Positions 1 to 5,293 of a stretch of 7,178 nt of DNA are shown here, piece after piece. This stretch comes from Pseudobdellovibrionaceae bacterium (GTDB lineage: Bacteria > Bdellovibrionota > Bdellovibrionia > Bdellovibrionales > JAMPXM01). The notes under the pieces are model-generated. The model saw nothing but the letters and a program-made list of their open reading frames with translations. It searched no databases and was not told the DNA's origin. Position 1 is the first letter of the stretch; every line of letters starts with the position of its first letter. The stretch is taken from assembly GCA_913776405.1 (NCBI GenBank), contig CAJYOV010000654.1, positions 1 through 7,178 on the forward strand, in the 5' to 3' direction. The position numbers and the translations under genes are program-made.

Positions 1-38
1 GTTAAGTTAAGGTCCGCCGAAAAAGGGCGGATGAGTGG

Positions 39-77
39 AGCTCCAGTTGCTGAAAGCGCTGGGGCTTTTTTTATTTT
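39..77 (+). terminator. Intrinsic terminator of a gene upstream of the window
   Basis: The arms AGCTCCAG (39-46) and CTGGGGCT (59-66) pair over 8 bp with one G-U. A further GCT/AGC stem around a GAA loop sits inside them. The hairpin runs straight into seven T, an A and four T. This is a good rho-independent terminator for plus-strand transcription entering from the left. A smaller hairpin, TCCGCC/GGCGGA, lies just before it at 13-31. Confidence 0.8.
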
Positions 78-619
78 GCGTTCGTCACATGATTGAAAGA
101 GCGGGATGGATTCTGACGGTTCGCGAAGAAACGGGCGTGGAGTTCGGCGGGCGCTATTATTCCTACCGTTTCAGTTGGATGAAAAGTGAGTTGCGGCGCG
201 GAGTTTCGATAGCGTGCTTCATTTTAGGTTCTTAGCTTCTGTCCGTTTTTGGCCTGAATCTGCGGCAGGGTTGGATCTTTCAGCGCGTTGTTTGAGTGTC
301 GGAAACTGTCGCCAAAAGGCAACATCTCGACCAGACGGAGCGCACCTGCGTCGAGTAGCGCTTAGAAAAAGATTGCCATTCAGATTTCTCGGTTCCTACG
401 ATTGGGCTGTGCACGTTCTAGAGTCATCGACTCTTCTGCGTTTAATTGCACTCTGAGTTGTCTATGAAGAGTTGGGTCTCAGGATTCGCTCGCAAAACAG
501 GCAAGAGTGTCGAGCAGTGGAGAAGGCGCTAACTGCGAGGTTGGTTCGATGAAAGTGAGCGCGGTTTGCTGGCGTGACGGTTGGCAGACTGCGAGAGCGC
601 TAGAGCGGCCGAGATGGAT
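78..619. other. Gene-poor intergenic stretch
   Basis: I see no convincing gene in this stretch of about 540 bases. The open frames at 35-235 and 214-456 are short, lack a Shine-Dalgarno, have unusual composition (many Arg, Leu and Ser) and show no recognisable motif. Small inverted repeats occur, for example AGAGTC-ATC-GACTCT at 420-434 and an imperfect TGTCGCC-AAAA-GGCAACA near 307-324. Neither is followed by a T-run that would mark the end of a small RNA. The stretch could be a degraded gene or a long upstream regulatory region for the porin. Confidence 0.5.
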
Positions 620-647
620 TTGGTTTCAAGTTTTGCGTTTTTAGATT
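620..647 (+). promoter_or_regulatory. Candidate sigma70 promoter of the porin gene
   Basis: TTGGTT (620-625) and TAGATT (642-647) are separated by 16 bases in a T-rich spacer. Each box matches its consensus only partly. Transcription would start near 654, just at the first leader hairpin. The call rests on position and on the need for a strong promoter in front of a highly biased gene. Confidence 0.35.
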
Positions 648-648
648 C

Positions 649-730
649 CGGGCTCGCGCAAGCGAGTTCGACAACATGATCGGCCTCGCCTCCGCGGGGT
701 CACCAACAAAAGGACTTGGTTCGCCAAGTC
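649..730 (+). promoter_or_regulatory. Structured 5' leader of the porin mRNA (three stem-loops)
   Basis: Three hairpins follow one another. The first is CTCGC-GCAA-GCGAG (653-666), a GNRA-type tetraloop that extends to 649-670 with G-U pairs. The second is CCTCGC-CTCC-GCGGGG (684-699, one G-U pair). The third is a perfect 7-bp stem, GACTTGG-TTCG-CCAAGTC (713-730), with a UUCG loop. The last ends four bases before the AAGGAG ribosome-binding site. Such leaders can stabilise abundant outer-membrane protein mRNAs or act as targets for small RNAs; which applies here is inference. Confidence 0.55.
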
Positions 731-734
731 TGAC

Positions 735-740
735 AAGGAG
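735..740 (+). promoter_or_regulatory. Ribosome-binding site fixing the porin start
   Basis: AAGGAG lies five bases before the ATG at 746. It excludes the in-frame GTG at 740, which overlaps the end of this site, as the start. Confidence 0.85.
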
Positions 741-745
741 TGCAC

Positions 746-2080
746 ATGAAACGCCTAGCTCTTATCGTAAGCGCGCTCGCAGTGACTGCGACTGCTCACG
801 CTCAAGATGCAACAGAGTTCAAAAACGGTGGCGAGTTCCGTCTTCGTTACGAGAACTTCCTCAACAAGTCTGCGGCTGATGACTCAGCTCGCGAACAACA
901 CTTCGACAGCCGTTTGAAGTGGAACATGAACGTACGCAAAGGCGAAAAGCTTCAAGCCTACGTTGGCCTTTTGCACTCGGCACGCTTCGGCGGTGCTGAT
1001 GTTCCAGCAGGCGCAACTCCTACGACACAAACTAGCTACCAGCCTGCGGACAACAACTCACTCGTTGTGAACCGTGTTTGGGGATGGTGGAGAGCATCGG
1101 ACGCGGTTTCTTTCAAAGTCGGCCGCATGGGTATCGAATTCGCAGACGGTGCAGTTTTCTCTGAAAACGACTGGCAAGCAGTTCCTTACGCTCATGAAGG
1201 TTTGAACGCAGCGTTCGACACTTCGTTCGCAATGTTCAACCTCTACGGTGTAAAGCAAGCTGAGTTCGGCACACCTGCTACGAACGACAACGAAGCGAAC
1301 TACTACTTGGGAACGATGGATCTCAAGAACATGCCTGAAGCGATCAAAATGGCGAACGTTCACGTTCTCGCTGTTACCGGTAGCAACGCGGCGATTGGTT
1401 CAGCGTCTGCAGCAAACACCGCTGCAGCAGCACAAGCGAACCAAAACTGGCAACAAGCTGGTTTCACAGTTGGCGGCGATGTTGTCGGCATCATGTACAA
1501 AGCGACAGCGGCGTTCCAGTTCGGTGACTTCGCGAAAGGCACACCTGCTGGCGACATTTCGCAATCGTCTAACATGTTCGATCTCATGCTCGGTTGGGGT
1601 AACCCGGAGTTGATGGGCTTCAAGATCTCGGCGGGTTACCACCAAGACTCGGGTGAAGATGCAAGCACGACTGAGAACAAGCGTTACCAAACTCTGTTCT
1701 ACGATCGTCATAACTACGCTGGTCTCATGGACTTCGTTGAGTGGGGTAACCTCACTTACTGGAACGTGAACGCGTCGTTCATGCCACGCGAAGACCTGGA
1801 AGTTGGCGCTGGCTACTACATGTTCTCGAAAACTGAATCAGCTGGCGCGACAGCGTTCGGTGATGGTTCGAGCCGTGCTGGTAATACAGTAGCTGCGACA
1901 GGCACTGGTAACGACGATCTCGGTAGCGAGCTCGACGTTTTCGCGAACAAATCATACGGCAGCGATTTCAAAATCGGCGCTCGCTACAGCATGTTCATGC
2001 CTGGCGACGCAGTTAAAGATTTGAACGCAGGCGACAAGACTGCATCGCAGATCTACCTCCAAACTTCACTCTCGTTCTAA
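746..2080 (+). CDS. Outer-membrane beta-barrel porin
   Basis: This 444-residue protein is predicted to form a general or substrate-specific pore in the outer membrane. Residues 1-19 are a classic signal peptide: MKR, a hydrophobic stretch, then cleavage after AHA before QDATEF. The rest alternates polar and hydrophobic residues rich in aromatics and Gly, and ends in LQTSLSF, a terminal-Phe signal for BAM-mediated insertion. The segment near 127-145 (GRMGIEFADGAVFSENDW) resembles the strand pattern of alginate-export-type porins, but that link is only by eye. An Ala/Ser-rich patch at about 214-232 probably lies in a surface loop. Codon use is strongly biased (AAC, TTC, GGT), which points to very high expression, so this may be the major porin. 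It is monocistronic, with its own leader and terminator. The porin class is firm; the substrate is unknown. Confidence 0.88.
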   Translation: MKRLALIVSALAVTATAHAQDATEFKNGGEFRLRYENFLNKSAADDSAREQHFDSRLKWNMNVRKGEKLQAYVGLLHSARFGGADVPAGATPTTQTSYQPADNNSLVVNRVWGWWRASDAVSFKVGRMGIEFADGAVFSENDWQAVPYAHEGLNAAFDTSFAMFNLYGVKQAEFGTPATNDNEANYYLGTMDLKNMPEAIKMANVHVLAVTGSNAAIGSASAANTAAAAQANQNWQQAGFTVGGDVVGIMYKATAAFQFGDFAKGTPAGDISQSSNMFDLMLGWGNPELMGFKISAGYHQDSGEDASTTENKRYQTLFYDRHNYAGLMDFVEWGNLTYWNVNASFMPREDLEVGAGYYMFSKTESAGATAFGDGSSRAGNTVAATGTGNDDLGSELDVFANKSYGSDFKIGARYSMFMPGDAVKDLNAGDKTASQIYLQTSLSF

Positions 2081-2094
2081 TTGAGCGGTTGAGG

Positions 2095-2121
2095 CCGCAG
2101 AGGTTCGTAAGAACTCAGCGG
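2095..2121 (+). promoter_or_regulatory. Stem-loop in the porin 3' untranslated region
   Basis: CCGC and GCGG arms close a stem that continues, after an A-A mismatch, as GAG(G)TTC/GAACTC. The loop is the GNRA tetraloop GTAA at 2107-2110. It lies 14 bases after the stop codon and has no T-run, so it is not itself a terminator. It may protect the 3' end or form the 5' part of a 3'-UTR-derived small RNA. Confidence 0.5.
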
Positions 2122-2137
2122 TTGAAAATTTAGAGGT

Positions 2138-2173
2138 GCAAAAGGCCAGGCGAAAGTCTGGCCTTTTGCTTTT
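2138..2173 (+). terminator. Strong intrinsic terminator of the porin gene
   Basis: A perfect 12-bp stem, GCAAAAGGCCAG/CTGGCCTTTTGC (2138-2149 and 2158-2169), extends by a C-G and a G-U pair to a GAAA tetraloop at 2152-2155. It is followed by TTTT. The A-rich left arm gives some capacity to terminate in both directions. Confidence 0.9.
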
Positions 2174-2256
2174 CGAATTAGCTGCAGGCGATCGAGTCGT
2201 CGAAAGGGGCCGGTGCGAAGTCGTGTGGCCGGGTTGGGCTTCGGTCGGGAATTGGT

Positions 2257-2280
2257 GGGGCGAGGGTGGGAATCGCGGGG
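2257..2280 (+). promoter_or_regulatory. Canonical G-quadruplex motif upstream of an envelope-protein operon
   Basis: Four G-tracts (2257-2260, 2264-2266, 2268-2270, 2277-2280) are separated by loops of 3, 1 and 6 bases, which fits the G3+N1-7 rule. Three more GGG tracts lie just upstream at 2231, 2236 and 2247. The motif is on the coding strand about 45 bases before the ATG at 2326, where it could fold in DNA or in the mRNA leader. The fit to the rule is read directly; folding and function are inference. Confidence 0.5.
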
Positions 2281-2325
2281 AAGTAACTTATTTCCCACGG
2301 GATTTTGGCCGATGAGACAGGAGGT

Positions 2326-2874
2326 ATGGCGTGTTTCTTTCGGTCGTTCATTAGAATCTGTTTGAGTTTGCTGTTCGTCGTTCTCGCGACGGGATTCGCT
2401 TGTTCAGAGGACGCGCACGCCAAAGGTGAGTTGATTTTAAACTCGCAGCTGACTCGAGAGTTAAACCAAGTTTTGAAGATGGGCGATGCTGTTCATCATT
2501 CGCTTGTGAAGAATGATGAAGAGCAGACGGATCTCGGGTTGCGAGATCTTTTGAAGCAAATCGATCGTGCGCGGGCGGTTTCGCATCTGGCAAAGCCTCA
2601 TGAACGTTCGCATCTGTTGATCATTCTCGATGCTGCAAAAGATCAGTTTGAGCAAACGCAGTCAGCATTCGGAAATGAAAGACGCCATCGTCTAGAAGAG
2701 GGTTTTAATCAGCTCGTGAACCTTGTGCGGATTTACCGTCTCGACAAAACTTACGGGATTTACTTCTGTCCGAAGGATAAAGCGACTTGGGTTCAGACGG
2801 GGATGAAAGGTCAGAATCCATTTCAGACGTCGGCTGGGAATCGAGAGCCGTGCGGCATTCGCGTTCAGAAGTGA
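2326..2874 (+). CDS. Exported helical protein with two C-terminal cysteines, function unknown
   Basis: This 182-residue protein is not recognised. Residues 1-32 look like a signal sequence: a basic start, a hydrophobic core at 10-25, then a possible cleavage after AHA (30-32). A Cys at 26 does not sit in a good lipobox. Residues 35-140 look fully helical and rich in charged residues, like a helical bundle; no CxxCH haem motif is present. The end carries FCPKD (Cys148) and a Cys176 in NREPCGIRV, probably one disulfide or a metal pair. The start is uncertain: AGGAGG (2319-2324) ends one base before the ATG, which is too close for normal use, and an in-frame TTG at 2305 would add seven residues. 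It is followed after seven bases by the next gene, so the two probably form an operon. Confidence 0.7.
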   Translation: MACFFRSFIRICLSLLFVVLATGFACSEDAHAKGELILNSQLTRELNQVLKMGDAVHHSLVKNDEEQTDLGLRDLLKQIDRARAVSHLAKPHERSHLLIILDAAKDQFEQTQSAFGNERRHRLEEGFNQLVNLVRIYRLDKTYGIYFCPKDKATWVQTGMKGQNPFQTSAGNREPCGIRVQK

Positions 2875-2881
2875 GAGTGCG

Positions 2882-3511
2882 ATGAGCCCGATTCAAAAAA
2901 TCATCACATTCATTGGGACTGTGCCAAAGCCGATCATCGCTGTGATCGCGCTCATGATGGGTTTTGCGTTCATCGTTTACAACGACCCGCCAAAGACCGT
3001 CTGCGATTCACAGCTCGATCTCTTCAAGCAAAACCAAAAAGAATTTCTTTATTCGCGACCGGGTCTTAATGGCACTCAGCAAGGGGCGCTCTTTGGCGAG
3101 CTCTACAACCTCTGCAAGGCGGACAACAGTCCCGGAGGCTGTTTTGAGTATTTCGTTCGCCTGAAAAAGTTCAATCAGGATCTCGATAACATTCCGCACC
3201 AGTGCTCTGAGACGGCGAGGTCCGAATCACTCTTACGTACGGTGATGTTATCGAGCATGAAATTGATGGTGCAAATCAGTTGGGGTGATCGTGGCCCTGC
3301 TTCGGTCAATCGTCGTAACGGTTGGTTGGATGCGTCCGATCTTTCGCTGTTTTGTGATTTGCGACAGCAGGCCGATCGCATTCTCGGCAAGGATACGGTT
3401 TCTGAGTGGCAAACGAAAACACTCAACAACCTCCCCGGCGTGGAGACGCTTGATGCCGAACAGACTCTGCAGCGAAGCTTGTTCGCAACACCTTGTGCAG
3501 CTTATCGATAG
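2882..3511 (+). CDS. Membrane-anchored periplasmic protein with six cysteines, function unknown
   Basis: This 209-residue protein belongs to no family I recognise. One hydrophobic helix at about 17-33, preceded by Lys residues, should anchor it in the inner membrane with the rest in the periplasm. All six cysteines (41, 78, 87, 108, 158, 205) lie after the helix. An even number of exported Cys suggests three disulfides. The domain looks mostly helical. The gene starts seven bases after the preceding stop codon, with only a weak GTGAGAG-like ribosome site inside the end of its neighbour, so translation may be coupled. Both genes of this pair encode exported Cys proteins of unknown role and may act together. 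No clear terminator follows; a weak hairpin at 3521-3545 lacks a T-run. Confidence 0.75.
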   Translation: MSPIQKIITFIGTVPKPIIAVIALMMGFAFIVYNDPPKTVCDSQLDLFKQNQKEFLYSRPGLNGTQQGALFGELYNLCKADNSPGGCFEYFVRLKKFNQDLDNIPHQCSETARSESLLRTVMLSSMKLMVQISWGDRGPASVNRRNGWLDASDLSLFCDLRQQADRILGKDTVSEWQTKTLNNLPGVETLDAEQTLQRSLFATPCAAYR

Positions 3512-3520
3512 TCTTTCGCG

Positions 3521-3545
3521 GAGCCTCTCATGCGTGCGAGGGCTC
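3521..3545 (+). other. Weak hairpin after the Cys-protein operon
   Basis: GAGCC and GGCTC pair, followed after a bulged T by CTC/GAG, around an 8-base loop. No T-run follows on either strand, so it is at best a weak or Rho-assisted end point between the operon and the convergent small gene. Confidence 0.3.
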
Positions 3546-3631
3546 TCGACGTTTCAAGCCGACCGCGAAAAACAGTTTCAACTCTCAAATACTTTGGAAG
3601 TAGGCGTCGTCCACCTGGCGCTTGCTGCACT

Positions 3632-3862
3632 TTAGATCGACACGACGGAGAGTTGCGAGATCGAGAGGCGATCGCGTTTCATGGCGATGCGCGCTTGCAT
3701 GCGAAAGTCGGAATCTTGACGGTTACGCAATTCAATTACGTTTGATGAGTTTGCTGTTGCGCTCTGTAGTTCCCACTGAGAGGGGTTCAGACCGTAGAGT
3801 GAAAGTTGAGTTGCAAGCGAGTGTAGAAGTACTGAATTGATTTTGTTTTGTGTACCGAACAT
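3632..3862 (-). CDS. Small hypothetical protein, 76 residues
   Basis: I favour this as a real gene although nothing in it is recognised. The ATG at 3862 has a near-perfect ribosome site, with GGAGGGG three bases upstream on the minus strand. The codons look native (CGC, CTC, TCG, ATC, GCG in the second half). The product is soluble, without signal peptide or membrane helix. Notable segments are LSLYGLNPSQWEL (20-32) and a basic, conserved-looking stretch, IELRNRQDSDFRMQARIA (43-60), followed by MKRDRLSISQL. It is convergent with the Cys-protein operon and divergent from the membrane-protein gene. The plus-strand frames over it have no ribosome site and poor composition. Confidence 0.6.
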   Translation of the reverse strand: MFGTQNKINSVLLHSLATQLSLYGLNPSQWELQSATANSSNVIELRNRQDSDFRMQARIAMKRDRLSISQLSVVSI

Positions 3863-3943
3863 GAGCCCCTCCAGGCGATAAGGTTTGCGAGGGACTTATG
3901 CAAATGTGGGCGCCGCCTGCGCAGCGATTAAGAGATCGTTCGC

Positions 3944-4026
3944 GTCCGGGTGAAGTTTACGCCGGACAGATCGTTACGATTTTGTCCGGTCTGCGGACGA
4001 TGGCAATTTGCTTTCTCCGCTGGAGA
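3944..4026 (+). promoter_or_regulatory. Leader with alternating complementary segments and a hairpin over the ribosome site
   Basis: Segment 1 GTCCGG (3944-3949), segment 2 CCGGAC (3962-3967), segment 3 GTCCGG (3984-3989) and segment 4 CGGAC (3994-3998) can pair as 1:2, 2:3 or 3:4. The 2:3 hairpin is the best: CCGGACA/TGTCCGG with a nested ATCG-TTA-CGAT. Further on, TCTCC-GCT-GGAGA (4014-4026) covers most of the GGAGAGG ribosome site. This layout resembles a switchable leader. The alternative is that the stretch is coding from a GTG at 3950. Confidence 0.4.
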
Positions 4027-4034
4027 GGCGCAAA

Positions 4035-4046
4035 ATGCCCGCATGA
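4035..4046 (+). CDS. Possible three-codon upstream reading frame (Met-Pro-Ala)
   Basis: An ATG sits six bases after GGAGAGG (4022-4028), the ideal distance, and reads Met-Pro-Ala-stop. Its TGA overlaps the ATG at 4043 of the membrane-protein gene. The main start is 14 bases from the same site, which is too far for efficient direct initiation. The tiny frame might feed ribosomes to the main start by re-initiation, or it may be chance. Confidence 0.25.
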   Translation: MPA

Positions 4047-4462
4047 AACGTTACTTCGCTCTTTTGCTTTTTCTTGAGCTCATCGTGATCGGACTTGTGA
4101 CAGCGGTGTTTAAGCTTGTCGCGGACCGCCTAACGGCAGGGGCAATTGCCGGCACTGTTTTTGTCTTACTTGGGTTTTACATCGTTCGCGGCGGTTGGAA
4201 AGATCGAACGAAAAGGACGGCAAGTTTCTGGATGGGCTGCGTTCATCTGTTCGCAAGTTCGCTTCCACTCATGATCACACGGCTCTTGAATCGGACGGGT
4301 GGATTCGAGGATGTGAATGTGATGGGGTTACCGGGTCCGGTATTTCATCGCGTTTCGACGACGATTTATTTGGCGCTCATAATCGCGACCATCTGGGATT
4401 TGGTTCGGGCCTCAAAAGCGCAATCACTGAAGGATGCAACTTGGCCGAGAGATGTTGGCTGA
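4043..4462 (+). CDS. Small four-helix inner-membrane protein, function unknown
   Basis: The 139-residue product has four predicted membrane helices at about 4-23, 30-49, 61-81 and 105-122. There is a basic cytoplasmic loop, RGGWKDRTKR (49-58), and a short loop, TGGFEDVNVMGLPGP (85-99), between helices 3 and 4. With Lys2 and Arg3 inside, both ends should be cytoplasmic. The ATG at 4043 is chosen because hydrophobic sequence begins there. An in-frame GTG at 3950 would add 31 residues including a CPVCG knuckle, but it has no ribosome site and would need a second CxxC for a zinc ribbon. No family is recognised. The gene ends 61 bases before a strong shared terminator. Confidence 0.72.
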   Translation: MKRYFALLLFLELIVIGLVTAVFKLVADRLTAGAIAGTVFVLLGFYIVRGGWKDRTKRTASFWMGCVHLFASSLPLMITRLLNRTGGFEDVNVMGLPGPVFHRVSTTIYLALIIATIWDLVRASKAQSLKDATWPRDVG

Positions 4463-4523
4463 TCGAAAAGATCGTAGCGACAAACGAAAGCGTTGAGTGC
4501 TTGATAAGCTGAATGAATTCGAA

Positions 4524-4558
4524 AATAAAAAAGGGACCGAGAAGGTCCCTTTTTTATT
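4524..4558. terminator. Perfect bidirectional intrinsic terminator
   Basis: A 15-bp perfect inverted repeat (AATAAAAAAGGGACC against GGTCCCTTTTTTATT) encloses the 5-base loop GAGAA. The GC core GGGACC is flanked by six A on one side and six T on the other, so it works equally on both strands. It ends the plus-strand membrane-protein gene and the minus-strand rpsR, whose stop codon lies 20 bases away. Confidence 0.93.
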
Positions 4559-4577
4559 CGCCGAAAGCGATTCGATC

Positions 4578-4847
4578 TTAGAGAGCGAATGGCTTTGGAG
4601 AGATTGCTTCTGGGCGCTCAAAGAAGTCGTAAGCTTCGTTGCCGAGTGGAAGCATCGCGAGGTTGCGAGCTTTCTTAACTGCAGCTGCTACGCGCTTTTG
4701 TTGAGCGAGCGAGAGTTTGCTGATGCGAGCTGGAGTGATTTTGCCGCCTTCGCTGATGAAGCGACCGAGCGTCTGTGCATCTTTATAATCGAAGTTATAG
4801 TCACCAGGAAATTCTGGGCGGTACTTCGAGCGTACGTTCTTTCTCAT
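4578..4847 (-). CDS. rpsR: 30S ribosomal protein S18
   Basis: S18 is a primary component of the 30S platform, where it pairs with S6. The 89-residue protein carries the family core: YKDAQTLGRFISEGGKITPARI (21-42, written here as YKDAQTLGRF and ISEGGKITPARI), then QKRVAAAVKKARNLAMLP (50-67). It has no cysteine at all, so it is the zinc-independent form. A tail of about 22 residues beyond the usual LLP end is longer than in Escherichia coli. The minus-strand ATG at 4847 is preceded by AAGGA nine bases upstream. It is not next to rpsF (S6) or rplI (L9), its common partners, but diverges from rpmB, which suggests shared control. It ends in the terminator at 4524-4558. Confidence 0.95.
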   Translation of the reverse strand: MRKNVRSKYRPEFPGDYNFDYKDAQTLGRFISEGGKITPARISKLSLAQQKRVAAAVKKARNLAMLPLGNEAYDFFERPEAISPKPFAL

Positions 4848-4898
4848 GAGGTGCGGTCCTTCCCAATACGGTCAGAAATAAGGGTTCGTTTATCTGTT

Positions 4899-4921
4899 AA
4901 AAACTGGGGTTTATCAACCCC
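4899..4921 (-). terminator. Terminator-like hairpin in the rpsR leader (possible attenuator)
   Basis: Read on the minus strand, GGGGTT-GATA-AACCCC (4921-4906) is followed by AG and TTTTT. The stem is short but GC-rich. It lies 52 bases before the rpsR ATG and well downstream of the candidate promoter at 5132-5160, with no gene between to terminate, so it could attenuate rpsR. The same bases could alternatively form a promoter (TTGATA, 17 bases, GATAAA). Confidence 0.4.
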
Positions 4922-5131
4922 GTTTTCGACAGCGTTTTACAAATTTGCTCTGTTCGATAGCTCCCCCGGCTCTGACCTTGCCTCAAACCGTTTTAGGGGT
5001 CGGAGGCGCAATCCGTGGACGCGGTTTTCGAGAAAGTCAGAGAGCCGCTCGGCAGGAACCGTTACCAGTTCAATTGGAGTGGATCTGAGAGCTCAAAACC
5101 GACGGAGGGAGGGTTCTCAAACAAGGTCTCC

Positions 5132-5160
5132 GGTATACGATAAAAATCCGTTGCCAACAA
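5132..5160 (-). promoter_or_regulatory. Candidate sigma70 promoter for rpsR
   Basis: On the minus strand TTGTTG (5160-5155) and TATACC (5137-5132) are 17 bases apart. The predicted start near 5125 gives rpsR a leader of about 277 bases. The -35 box overlaps that of the opposite rpmB promoter, which carries an identical -10 box. Confidence 0.45.
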
Positions 5161-5180
5161 GTGGCATTTTCCCCTATACC
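5151..5180 (+). promoter_or_regulatory. Candidate sigma70 promoter for rpmB and the L24-like gene
   Basis: TTGCCA (5151-5156) and TATACC (5175-5180) are 18 bases apart. The predicted start near 5187 leaves a leader of about 107 bases before rpmB. Confidence 0.5.
5152..5166. promoter_or_regulatory. Palindrome across the shared -35 region, possible operator
   Basis: TGCCA-ACAAG-TGGCA is a perfect 5-bp inverted repeat with a 5-base spacer. It covers both -35 boxes of the divergent promoters, so one bound protein could control both directions. It does not match the Zur box that controls zinc-free ribosomal paralogs in some bacteria. Five-base arms can occur by chance. Confidence 0.3.
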
Positions 5181-5293
5181 TAGCCCTTCTTGTTAGCGGA
5201 AATCGGTCTGGCTCAGGGGTTTGAGGGCGTGCATCTTGGATGTTGCGGCCTCAGGCGCGAAGTCAGCCGGACAATGATTATATTGGAGAGTCC

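Noticed and set aside
1058..1711. Several minus-strand open frames inside the porin gene
   Set aside because: They are mirror frames of a strongly biased coding sequence, without ribosome sites or sensible composition.
3530..3840. Overlapping plus-strand frames between the Cys-protein operon and the membrane gene
   Set aside because: They lack ribosome sites, have skewed Arg/Ser-rich composition and compete with a better minus-strand gene.
3875..3903. Minus-strand TTGCAT and TATCGC with 17-base spacing as promoter of the small gene
   Set aside because: Transcription would start inside the ribosome-binding site (about 3868), leaving no usable leader.
3950..4042. N-terminal extension of the membrane protein from a GTG, with a CPVCG motif
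   Set aside because: It has no ribosome site at the GTG and only one CxxC pair. The hydrophobic protein begins naturally at 4043. It is kept only as an alternative explanation for the leader.
5132..5166. Zur-type zinc operator controlling the ribosomal genes
   Set aside because: The palindrome has short arms and does not resemble the AT-rich Zur box; the zinc-free proteins alone do not prove zinc control.
4497..5183. Long plus-strand open frame of 228 codons across rpsR and its leader
   Set aside because: It is antisense to the certain S18 gene, begins inside a terminator hairpin region and has no recognisable motif or ribosome site.
5240..5293. Upstream start for rpmB adding 18 residues
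   Set aside because: The added residues have no place in L28, while the ATG at 5294 has a good ribosome site and begins the family signature.
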